Shown: piece by piece, positions 1 to 7,502 of the stretch
How the letters are laid out: every line of letters starts with the position of its first letter
How positions within the stretch are numbered: position 1 is the stretch's first letter
Assembly (NCBI GenBank): GCA_017461825.1
Contig: JAFTXB010000146.1
Coordinates: 1 to 13,754, forward strand
Length of the DNA stretch: 13,754 nt
Reading direction: 5' to 3'
Origin: Clostridia bacterium
Lineage (GTDB): Bacteria > Bacillota > Clostridia > Oscillospirales > CAG-272
The notes under the pieces: generated by a model
Database searches by the model: none
Told to the model about the DNA's origin: nothing
Seen by the model: the letters and a program-made list of their open reading frames with translations, nothing else
Made by a program: the position numbers and the translations under genes

Positions 1-735
1 CGCGCCCTCCAGTTTGGAAGCCACATCGGGTGTGTCGGACAGCCATTTGGTACCGTACTCGATCAGGTTATACTTCTCTTTGGCATAGAGGATCGGAACA
101 GCGTCACCCTTGTTGCCACCCTCACGTCCCTCGCCTACGAATTCGTAGTAATCGGAAAGTGCACCCTTTAAAACAGGCATCCAGTTATCTTGGGTATCTT
201 GGTCCACTTCCTGAAGTCCGATGCTGTCGGGCATATAACGCAGAAGAACGTTGATCACACGGCTATTACGCTCGGGGGTTTGGTCATAGGTTTTTACATT
301 AAAGCTCATCGTGGAGAAACCGCTTTTACCTGTAGCCACGATCGCACTATCAATGCTAACATTTTGCTCAAGCATACCGCTTTCCGTATTGAACAAAAGC
401 TCCGTTAGCTTTTTGCAGGCATTGACCGTGCCTGTCATGTCATTTCCCCACGCAACAATGTCACTACCCGTGCTGTTGACACATCCCTGACCGGTAGACA
501 ACGTGCCGCTGATCAACTCGGTGGAATACTTCGTTTTACCGATCAAAAACGCCCTTTCGGTTGCTCTCGCCTCACCATCATCCTTAAGCGTCAGCTCATA
601 ACCGGTTTTGTCAAGCAAATAGCTCTGCAAGCGCATTGCCATTTGTTTTTCAAACAGAGTGCCATTCTCGGGATAAATGATTTCATAACCGGATATGGAT
701 ACGCGGTTACCGTTTATGGTAAAGCTTCCGTTATC
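1..735 (-). repeat. Copy A of a coding duplication (alpha/beta domain plus EEP N-terminus)
   Basis: This stretch aligns base for base, apart from a 12-nt difference near 200-215, with 4565-5283. Anchors are base 41 to 4605 and base 231 to 4783. A hand count over residues 570-667 of this protein gives 84 of 98 identical with the paralogue. The true left limit of the duplication is outside the window. Confidence 0.85.
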
Positions 736-2394
736 AACAATATCTCCTTCAACCACCTTTACGGCGACCTCGAAATCACTGATAGTGGTATCGTCTTTGG
801 CTTCGGTTGCGAACGCCGTAATTTTGAAAACATACGAGCCACTCATTGGAATCCCCTGAAGCTCAAGTGCGTACAGATAGGCGGCACCCAAATCCTTTGC
901 GGAATACGTTGTAATTGTGCCGCTCTCATTTGCTTTCACCGACTCATACACGGTAGTGGTGATTTGAGGATCAATTTTCTTAAGCAACACGGGGGCAGCA
1001 CCATTGGCATCATAAACGCTTACGTTGAAGCCAACGTTTGCGTATTTCGACAGATCGCTTGCGTTGACTGCTCCAAGCACACGAATGTCCATTGTGTTGG
1101 CAGTGCTATCCTTTTTATATTGAAGGTATTTTGCCTCTGCAGGAACGTCTTTTACAACGATCCGATTCTTCTCTACGCCAAACATTGCAAAACTGCAATT
1201 GGTTTGCATCCATTCCAAAGCCTCGGCTGCGTCATCACGATTGTTAAATGAACCCAAGACCTTGCAATTTGTTATGGTCGCGGCTTTACCGGGCGTTGCA
1301 ATCCAAGTACCGGCACCATTGTTTACGCTTCCGATGTTTGCACATTGAGTCAAGGTCGTATTCTGTGAAGCCGATGTAGTACCAATCAAGCCGCCTGCGA
1401 CTGTCGTTCCTGCGACTATCGTTCCTGTAACCTCGCCTGCATTGAAGCAGTTTTCCATTGTGATCGGCGCATTGATGTCCGAATAGTTACCCGAAGCACC
1501 TACCAAACCGCCGCACACTCCACCTATTACGGTAGCGTAATTGGCACAGTTTTTAAATACGGAAGGCTCGGTATTGTGATCCAACTGACCCGCCAAGCCG
1601 CCTGCACATCCTCCACCCACCTCATAGGTGAATGTTCCGTAGGTTGCGCAATTCTCTACAGTCAAATTGCAATTCCACGTGTTGGCAACAAGTCCTGCAA
1701 CGGAATGCTTTGTATGGGAGGAGGTCGTTCCGTTAACAGCCAGTGTTCCATTGAACACACAGTTTCGCATGGTAAGCGTGCCTCTGGCTTCGCCAATAAT
1801 GCCGCCCACTCTGAAGTCGGAGCCTGCTCTAACTTGTCCGTAAACCGTAACGTTCTCAACGGTCGTCGTACTGTTTTTTCCCGTAAAGGCAATCAGCGTG
1901 CCAAGTCTGTGAACGCCATTGGTCTCCCATTTCTGTCCCCCGTCTGTTACTTTGATTGGATAATCTTTGGAACCGACTGTCAAATTTAAAATCGTCAATT
2001 CTCCGGCATTATCTCCGTGCGCAGGAGCAAACATACCCATTCCCCAAACATCATGGCTTTGTAAAGCAAGCGTGTCTGCGACAGTAATGGCATGCCCGTT
2101 GCCGTTAAATATGCCGGTCAGCTTGATTGTCTGAAAGGCGGTATTGGATCCGTAGTTAAGGTCTGCACCCAGAATGTAGTTGCCGTTCAGAGTGCCTAAA
2201 CTGTTTAAATACGCAACCGTTTTGATCACTGTGTAATTGACACCGTCCACAGTGACCGATGCACCATCGCTTTGCTCAGAAAGATCGGTTTGCGTTTGCA
2301 CCTCAACCGCTGAAGTGCCGAAGCACAACAGCGGGAGAGTGGCAAGCATTATTGCGATGCACAGTAAAAGAGCAATAATTTTTTTTGTTTTCAT
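1..2394 (-). CDS. Secreted beta-solenoid/EEP-hydrolase protein, domain-permuted paralogue of the next gene (3' end off the window)
   Basis: Reading from 2394 down to base 1 gives 798 codons with no stop, so the C-terminus lies outside the window. ATG at 2394 is preferred over in-frame ATG at 2400 because AGGA sits 7 nt before it. Residues 1-29 form a signal peptide (KTKK, hydrophobic core, probable cut after Thr-Ser-Ala); unlike its neighbour it has no good lipobox. Residues about 45-385 form a GLUG-like beta-solenoid with repeated GG(L/I)(V/I/A)G and N-C-x-x-x-G turns. About 412-547 is a beta-sandwich like the C-terminus of the neighbour. About 565-670 is an alpha/beta domain with an AFLIGKT motif. 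From 693 an EEP (DNase I-fold) hydrolase begins, with metal/active-site Asn699 (SFN) and Glu729 (LQE); the His, Asp-x-Asn and Ser-Asp-His motifs would lie beyond the edge. It follows its paralogue by 16 bp, so it is probably the last known gene of the operon. Likely an extracellular phosphodiesterase or nuclease-type hydrolase; substrate unknown. Confidence 0.9.
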   Translation of the reverse strand, partial: MKTKKIIALLLCIAIMLATLPLLCFGTSAVEVQTQTDLSEQSDGASVTVDGVNYTVIKTVAYLNSLGTLNGNYILGADLNYGSNTAFQTIKLTGIFNGNGHAITVADTLALQSHDVWGMGMFAPAHGDNAGELTILNLTVGSKDYPIKVTDGGQKWETNGVHRLGTLIAFTGKNSTTTVENVTVYGQVRAGSDFRVGGIIGEARGTLTMRNCVFNGTLAVNGTTSSHTKHSVAGLVANTWNCNLTVENCATYGTFTYEVGGGCAGGLAGQLDHNTEPSVFKNCANYATVIGGVCGGLVGASGNYSDINAPITMENCFNAGEVTGTIVAGTTVAGGLIGTTSASQNTTLTQCANIGSVNNGAGTWIATPGKAATITNCKVLGSFNNRDDAAEALEWMQTNCSFAMFGVEKNRIVVKDVPAEAKYLQYKKDSTANTMDIRVLGAVNASDLSKYANVGFNVSVYDANGAAPVLLKKIDPQITTTVYESVKANESGTITTYSAKDLGAAYLYALELQGIPMSGSYVFKITAFATEAKDDTTISDFEVAVKVVEGDIVDNGSFTINGNRVSISGYEIIYPENGTLFEKQMAMRLQSYLLDKTGYELTLKDDGEARATERAFLIGKTKYSTELISGTLSTGQGCVNSTGSDIVAWGNDMTGTVNACKKLTELLFNTESGMLEQNVSIDSAIVATGKSGFSTMSFNVKTYDQTPERNSRVINVLLRYMPDSIGLQEVDQDTQDNWMPVLKGALSDYYEFVGEGREGGNKGDAVPILYAKEKYNLIEYGTKWLSDTPDVASKLEGA

Positions 2395-2410
2395 GTTCAT
2401 TTCCTACTTT

Positions 2411-5400
2411 TTATGCTTGACTTTCCACCACGGAAACCAAGACACCGTTGGTATAAGTAAGCACATAGGAAGTACCGCGATAGAGTGTTTCTCCTTCTGC
2501 TTCGGTAGCATAGGGCGTTACCGTCACGGTAACCGTTCCTTCAGCGGGGATCATATCCTCAACCTCCACGGCATAAAGATACGTGCCGCCAAGCATCAAA
2601 GCGGTAATTTCCTTTGTACCCTTCTCGGTGCTATATAAAAGCTTACGGAGTACGGTGGTAGTTTCGTGCTTGGTCAGGGTTCCGCTATCAACGGTGATCT
2701 CAAAGCCGACCTTGGAATAACGCAAGCAGTCGCTCAACTGAGCTACCAAGCGGATATTTCCTGCTTTGCTTGCAGCAGCGGCTTCCTGTATAGCTACCAG
2801 ATTAGGCTGAACCTTTACCATAGCATTGTCATCGGAATTCATAACAAAAATGCCCAAATCGTCGGCAAACAACTCATTTACCCAAGCAAGAGCCTCGGGC
2901 TTCGTTTTTGTTGTCTTGGTAACGGCTGCGTCGGTGGCATCGTTCTCAACCGAAAGAACAAACAGGTTGGTAACCGATTGGGGTGCGCAACCCATGTCGG
3001 CAACGACCGTTGCAGGTTTATTATCTCCACCGGGGATCAACGAACCGAACGAGCCGCAATTTTCCAGCGTCCACTTACTGCCGTCTTCTATATGGCAGAT
3101 CAGTCCCGCCGCATGCAGCGATCCCGCAACACTTGCGATGTTTGCGCAGTTTTTGAAAATCGCTCCCTCGGTGCAATTAAACCAACCGATCAAGCCACCC
3201 GTGTTTGTTGCGGTTCCAATGACGGTTCCCACATTCAAGCATTTATCAAAGGTAGCGGAGCCGGGAATATTGAGGCCACCTACCAAACCGCCTGCGGTTA
3301 CACCGGTAACGGTGCCGTAGTTTACACAGTTTGTGAAAGAGTATGTTCCTGTAGCATTTACCGTGGCCGCAATTCCGCCCGCATTGGCTACGCTGGTAAC
3401 GTTACCATAGTTTACACAATCTGTCAGCACGGCATCACATTCCACAGCACCTGCCAAGCCACCGCTCGGACGTCCGGACGTATCAAACACGCTTCCGTAG
3501 AATCTACAGTTGCTCATCTTCAAGCTTCCTCTGATAAATCCAAGCAATCCACCTACGTTAGCGTTTGTGGTTGTAATATTGGCGTATACAGTGATGTTTT
3601 CCAGCAAAAATCTTGAGTTTGCATAGGGGAAGATCGCGCCAACGGTTCCGCCAACACGGTCCGACGTGATGATAGCCGGCTGATCGGGCGTTCCAACTGT
3701 CAAATTCAAAACCGTATTGGGAATATCACCATTGCTTGAGACAAAGATTGACAAGCCGTCGCTTCCGCCTGCGTTAACCTCTGTCAAATTCAAACCATGG
3801 ATCGTGTAGCCGTTTCCGTTGAAAATACTCGGAGAAAGCTTAATTCTTTGGAAGGCCTTTCCCGTATAATCCAAATCGTTTGCGAGAATGTAATTGTATG
3901 CAAGAGAAGGATTGTTCGTCACCTGCTGATTTGCCGCATTCAACTGCTCAACAGATCGAATAACGACATAGGTTACGCCGTTCAGCTTAATCTCCTTTAC
4001 ATCACTGCCGATCACCACGTGCTCGGTAGGATCAACTACGTGAACGATTTCTTTATAGTCGCCGCCGTTGGTATCTTTAGAAACCGTTACCCAGGTGTCG
4101 GGATAATCGGAAAATCCAAGATCCCATCCGTGATCAAGCTCACCTTCACCAAATTTGCTTACAGAGAATTCCGCATAGTGGGGATCGTGGTCGGAGGGAC
4201 GATCGCCGTTGTACGTAGAATCATCGAAAGTATGGTAGGTCATTTTAATGCTATCGGACGTCAAATAAATCCAGTCGATCGCGTTTGCATTGCTCTTGAC
4301 ACCCGTCAAATCCTTGTAATCGAAAACAGTTGCCAGCTTGGCGTTCGTGAAATAATTCAACTCTTCGGTATTGAGCTTTGCATTCATGTCACCGGTCAAA
4401 ACAACGGGAACATCATTATAGTTTTGCAAGAATTGCATCAAAATTTTGACCTCAGCAAAGCGGATCTCGCTGCCCGCAGTGTCAAGATGCGTGTTGACGT
4501 GCAAATAACGAACGCCGGTTGCCTTGTCCTCTAAAAGCGCCCAAGTAAAGTTGCGATAATAATCCGAACCGGGCATTTTGGACACCTGATCGGGGGTGGA
4601 GGTCAGCCATTTGGTACCCGACTCGATCAAATTATACTTTTCTTTGGAATAAAGGATCGGAACAGCATCACCCTTGCTGCCACCCTCACGTCCCTCACCT
4701 ACGAATTCGTAGTAATCGGGAAGAACCTTTTTCAATTCCATCATCCACTTTTCATCGGCTTCTTGAAGACCAATGCTATCGGGCATATAACGAAGAAGTA
4801 CATTGATAACGCGCTCGATACGAGCCTCTGTTTGATCTGCCGTGTAAACATTAAAGCTCATAGTCGAGAAATTGCTACTAACCGAAGCTGTTACCGCGCT
4901 ATTGAATGTCACAGTTTGCTCAAAAGCATTAATTTCCGTACTGATCAAAAGCTCGGTCAGCTTTTTGCAGGCGTTTACCGTACCCGTCATGTCATTTCCC
5001 CAGGCAACAATGTCCCCGCCGGTACTGTTGACACAACCCTGACCGGCAGACAACGTGCCGCTGACCAACTCGGTTGAATGTTGAGTTTTACCGATCAAAA
5101 ATGCCTTGTCGCTCTTTCTTGCTTCGCTGTCATCCTTAATCATCAGCTCGTAACCGGTCTTATCAAGGATATAACTTTGCAAGCGCATTGCCATTTGTTT
5201 TTCAAAGAGCGTCCCATTCTTGGGATAAATAATTTCATATTCGTGTACGCTGCTACCGTTTACGGTCAAGCTTTCCACGGCATAAGCATATCGCTCAATC
5301 AAACTCCAATCACTCTGATAAAAAAGATCGTCGTTTGCGTGCGCAATCAGCACGTTTAATACAAACGAATTGATCGCATTTTTGATTGCCTTGTCATTTT

Positions 5401-5848
5401 TTCCGCAGATCAGAATCTTTCCATCAATATAACCGTATCCATAATCGTTGATTCGCATATCTTGAGCAAAAGCCGAGCTTTGCTCACGATTGGTCAAGCC
5501 GATCAAGATCTCATGATCCCACTCCTTCATGTATTTGTCGGAGGAAAGGATAAAATCACTTGTCACCTTGATAGAAGAACCGCAAATGGAATTGATCTGG
5601 TCGGCCAATTCGTTTACGGCCGCTACAACTTCATCACTCAGGTCTGAATAGTAAGCAATTTTAAAATTTGCAATGTCGGATTTTTTAAAAACCTTCAAGC
5701 CGCCCTCTTCGGGTGCGGTATCAACGGTTTCTCCGTCGGCATCAGCCGTAGTATCTTTGCCGTCAACATTGTCTACAGGATCCTTAGCACAGGAAAACAT
5801 TGTTAACAACATTGCGAAAAGGCATACCCAAGTCAAAAATTTTTTCAT
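2411..5848 (-). CDS. Large multidomain lipoprotein: two alpha/beta domains, EEP hydrolase, GLUG-like beta-solenoid, beta-sandwich
   Basis: 1145 aa. Residues 1-20 are a lipoprotein signal (core ending TMFSC, Cys20), so it is probably anchored outside the cell membrane. An acidic linker follows. Residues about 51-190 and 203-306 are two related alpha/beta domains, each with a LIG(L/K)T strand (EILIGLTNR at 113-121, AFLIGKT at 249-255), like the non-catalytic domain preceding some glycosidase barrels. EEP domain about 326-565 is complete: Asn333, Glu363, His454, Asp487/Asn489 (TGDMN), Asp525, Asp553-His554 (SDH). The enzyme is expected to be a metal-dependent phosphoester hydrolase; EEP members include nucleases, sphingomyelinases and inositol phosphatases. 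Residues 615-935 form a beta-solenoid with about 30-residue repeats: Cys at 781, 811, 841, 870, 901 and 931, each followed by a GG(L/I) turn. Residues 1012-1143 form a beta-sandwich. ATG 5848 has AAGGTGAG 6 nt upstream; that site touches the stop of the preceding gene, suggesting translational coupling. Substrate unknown. Confidence 0.93.
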   Translation of the reverse strand: MKKFLTWVCLFAMLLTMFSCAKDPVDNVDGKDTTADADGETVDTAPEEGGLKVFKKSDIANFKIAYYSDLSDEVVAAVNELADQINSICGSSIKVTSDFILSSDKYMKEWDHEILIGLTNREQSSAFAQDMRINDYGYGYIDGKILICGKNDKAIKNAINSFVLNVLIAHANDDLFYQSDWSLIERYAYAVESLTVNGSSVHEYEIIYPKNGTLFEKQMAMRLQSYILDKTGYELMIKDDSEARKSDKAFLIGKTQHSTELVSGTLSAGQGCVNSTGGDIVAWGNDMTGTVNACKKLTELLISTEINAFEQTVTFNSAVTASVSSNFSTMSFNVYTADQTEARIERVINVLLRYMPDSIGLQEADEKWMMELKKVLPDYYEFVGEGREGGSKGDAVPILYSKEKYNLIESGTKWLTSTPDQVSKMPGSDYYRNFTWALLEDKATGVRYLHVNTHLDTAGSEIRFAEVKILMQFLQNYNDVPVVLTGDMNAKLNTEELNYFTNAKLATVFDYKDLTGVKSNANAIDWIYLTSDSIKMTYHTFDDSTYNGDRPSDHDPHYAEFSVSKFGEGELDHGWDLGFSDYPDTWVTVSKDTNGGDYKEIVHVVDPTEHVVIGSDVKEIKLNGVTYVVIRSVEQLNAANQQVTNNPSLAYNYILANDLDYTGKAFQRIKLSPSIFNGNGYTIHGLNLTEVNAGGSDGLSIFVSSNGDIPNTVLNLTVGTPDQPAIITSDRVGGTVGAIFPYANSRFLLENITVYANITTTNANVGGLLGFIRGSLKMSNCRFYGSVFDTSGRPSGGLAGAVECDAVLTDCVNYGNVTSVANAGGIAATVNATGTYSFTNCVNYGTVTGVTAGGLVGGLNIPGSATFDKCLNVGTVIGTATNTGGLIGWFNCTEGAIFKNCANIASVAGSLHAAGLICHIEDGSKWTLENCGSFGSLIPGGDNKPATVVADMGCAPQSVTNLFVLSVENDATDAAVTKTTKTKPEALAWVNELFADDLGIFVMNSDDNAMVKVQPNLVAIQEAAAASKAGNIRLVAQLSDCLRYSKVGFEITVDSGTLTKHETTTVLRKLLYSTEKGTKEITALMLGGTYLYAVEVEDMIPAEGTVTVTVTPYATEAEGETLYRGTSYVLTYTNGVLVSVVESQA
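4565..5283 (-). repeat. Copy B of the coding duplication (second alpha/beta domain plus EEP N-terminus)
   Basis: This is the partner of 1-735. The identity falls sharply upstream of about 5283, just before the conserved EIIYP strand. There the two proteins have different preceding domains: a first alpha/beta domain here, a beta-sandwich in the paralogue. Confidence 0.85.
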
Positions 5849-5863
5849 ATGTATCTCACCTTT

Positions 5864-7363
5864 TTAATGATTATATTTTGCCATTGTCAGCAAAAACTGA
5901 TCCATTTTCGTTTGCGCAACTTCTCTCAATGACGAGATACTTGACGCAAGCGTTGAATAATTCTGCGCCTTCGTCATAGACCAAATTTGATCCGGAATAT
6001 TGGTAATTTGTGCGCAGTAATCAAAATCATAGATCTTTGCATCAAAAATCAATTCGAGCATTTCCAAATCTTGCTCGGTTTCACAGAATTTCTGCAAGCG
6101 GAAATTTTCAATAAAAGAATCATACAAGGAGGTTTCGCCAAGATAGCGCGAGTAATAACAGAAGGCCTCCAAAATTTCGGCATTTTCTTCCTTATCCTTA
6201 ACCGTATACGGCATAGACAGCGGTGTATGGGCGTCGCTTTGCACCCAACCAAAATAGCCGCCTTGTTCCTCGCTGTATGCAGGCATGGGAACCAAACCAA
6301 ATTTTGCGGACATGTTGCTCAATCTGGTAGCCGCTGACAAAGTAGTTGCGCGGAACAGAGCGCGATTGTTTTCAAAGACATCAGATGCAGCTGTCCAAAT
6401 GTCCGCATGCTGCATCAGCTGCGGTTGTAAAACATCCTCGTCGATGCACATTGTCATAACATCTTCCAACACATCGTAAGCCCGTTGATAGAAGGTTGAA
6501 TCTTTGATCATAAGGGTCAAATCGCCGTTGTTATTGGATATCATTTTCATTCCGGAACCTAAAAACGTACACCAGCTTAAACCAAATGCGGCAACCAAAC
6601 CGTATTTATCGTGTTCGTCGCGAATCCCATTATTGTTTTCATCGGAATACATCCCATCCGACATCTCAAACATTTTTTCCAACGTCCACGTTTGGTTGCC
6701 CACCATATCATACAATGTTCCGTATTCTGTATAATAACCGTAATCCTCGTACAATCTCTTGTTATACAGCATTACCCATGTACGCAGTTCGTCGTAAACG
6801 GTATAATCTCCTTCCAAAAAGTAGATCTTATCACCGATTGCATACTCACTTTGAATACGTTGATCCCAATAAGAAGCAGATAAATTTAATCCTTCCAAAT
6901 TTGCCAGATTGACATACAATCCCTGTTGCAACAACCTAAACGACTGCTGTGCTGCAAACAATACGGAATCAGCAACATAATCCCCCGCAGTTACATCGGT
7001 GGCAAATTTGGCGTATGCAGCAGTTCCTTCATCTCGGTAAACGATATCTACTCCAAATGTTTCGCTCATGAACATACCGCGTTCAAACATTGCCTCGTCA
7101 ATCACATTGCCGTCGCCGTACTGATAATCTTCCGGCACGTAACAAAAATAGTTACCGTCCACCAAAAATGTGAACTCACGATCATATTGTTTTTGTTCAG
7201 GCTTTAACAGCGCCTCTTCTGAAAGCTCGCTTGCCGTTTCGTCACTCGTTTCAACCTGATAGCTCTCTTTGTCCTCCTTCTCTTGTTCTTTCGCGCATGC
7301 AACGCAAGAAAGCAACAACAAAGCCGCCAAAAACAGGCATAAAATTTTCTTTACATAACTCAT
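5864..7363 (-). CDS. Extracellular solute-binding lipoprotein, ABC-transporter type (family 1-like)
   Basis: 499 aa. The N-terminus has two Lys, a Leu-rich core and LLSCVAC, giving a lipobox with Cys20 or Cys23 as lipid site, followed by a Glu/Lys-rich linker: an anchored binding protein. The mature part has the layout of sugar-type solute-binding proteins: an early strand and helix (REFTFLVDGNYF, then a helix over DEAMFERGMFMSETFGV), the ADSVLFAAQQ and YWDQ segments typical of clostridial members, the LRTWVMLYNKRLYEDYG hinge stretch, and a Trp/Tyr-rich C-lobe (GGYFGWVQSD). No permease or ATPase gene is adjacent, so it must use a transporter coded elsewhere or act as a surface capture protein. 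ATG 7363 has AAAGG 9 nt upstream. It sits between a cytoplasmic EEP enzyme and the surface EEP proteins, which suggests it captures their product. The family assignment comes from overall pattern; the ligand cannot be told. Confidence 0.85.
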   Translation of the reverse strand: MSYVKKILCLFLAALLLLSCVACAKEQEKEDKESYQVETSDETASELSEEALLKPEQKQYDREFTFLVDGNYFCYVPEDYQYGDGNVIDEAMFERGMFMSETFGVDIVYRDEGTAAYAKFATDVTAGDYVADSVLFAAQQSFRLLQQGLYVNLANLEGLNLSASYWDQRIQSEYAIGDKIYFLEGDYTVYDELRTWVMLYNKRLYEDYGYYTEYGTLYDMVGNQTWTLEKMFEMSDGMYSDENNNGIRDEHDKYGLVAAFGLSWCTFLGSGMKMISNNNGDLTLMIKDSTFYQRAYDVLEDVMTMCIDEDVLQPQLMQHADIWTAASDVFENNRALFRATTLSAATRLSNMSAKFGLVPMPAYSEEQGGYFGWVQSDAHTPLSMPYTVKDKEENAEILEAFCYYSRYLGETSLYDSFIENFRLQKFCETEQDLEMLELIFDAKIYDFDYCAQITNIPDQIWSMTKAQNYSTLASSISSLREVAQTKMDQFLLTMAKYNH

Positions 7364-7409
7364 CGTATTAATCCTTTCTTCAATTATCCGTTTTTCAAAT
7401 ACACAACTC

Positions 7410-7478
7410 TTACAGTAATTCTGTTTTTCTTTTAATCATCCCTCCCTCAGCACTACCATTGATATATGAAACGCTCAA
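7410..7478 (-). CDS. Possible 22-codon leader or small ORF behind a near-perfect Shine-Dalgarno
   Basis: Starting at TTG 7478, 6 nt after GGAGGTGAT, a frame runs 22 codons to TAA at 7410. An in-frame ATG at 7437-7439, itself preceded by GAGGGAGGG, would give a 9-codon peptide (MIKRKTELL). It lies in the 139-bp gap between the EEP gene and the binding-protein gene. No family is recognised, and the Shine-Dalgarno may serve another role. Confidence 0.15.
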   Translation of the reverse strand: MSVSYINGSAEGGMIKRKTELL

Positions 7479-7484
7479 TTATCT

Positions 7485-7493
7485 ATCACCTCC
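7485..7493 (-). promoter_or_regulatory. Strong Shine-Dalgarno (GGAGGTGAT) without an obvious gene
   Basis: GGAGGTGAT lies just downstream of the EEP stop codon and matches the 16S anti-SD extensively, yet the next clear start is more than 110 nt away. A second purine-rich motif, GAGGGAGGG, lies near 7440-7448. Either could start a tiny ORF, or bind ribosomes and protect the downstream mRNA in the way described for the STAB-SD of Bacillus thuringiensis cry3A. Confidence 0.4.
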
Positions 7494-7502
7494 AAAACCA
7501 CT

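Noticed and set aside
643..1251. Plus-strand open frame of 202 codons
   Set aside because: It is antisense to the left-edge secreted protein, which reads without a stop for 798 codons and matches its paralogue.
3030..3510. Regularly spaced similar DNA segments, considered as a CRISPR-like or satellite array
   Set aside because: They are in-frame protein repeats of about 90 bp with low nucleotide identity, so they are solenoid coils.
2666..3616. Long plus-strand open frame (316 codons) opposite the beta-solenoid
   Set aside because: It is antisense to a clearly coding repeat region. The repeated composition of the real gene keeps the opposite frame open, and the translation is Cys/Ser/Ile-rich with no domain or ribosome site.
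4005..4030. CACGTG core, considered as a parS site because parB is nearby
   Set aside because: The flanks do not match the TGTTTCACGTGAAACA palindrome and it lies inside a coding region.
3797..4534. Plus-strand open frame of 245 codons
   Set aside because: It lies opposite the EEP domain with all active-site residues; no protein features in the antisense product.
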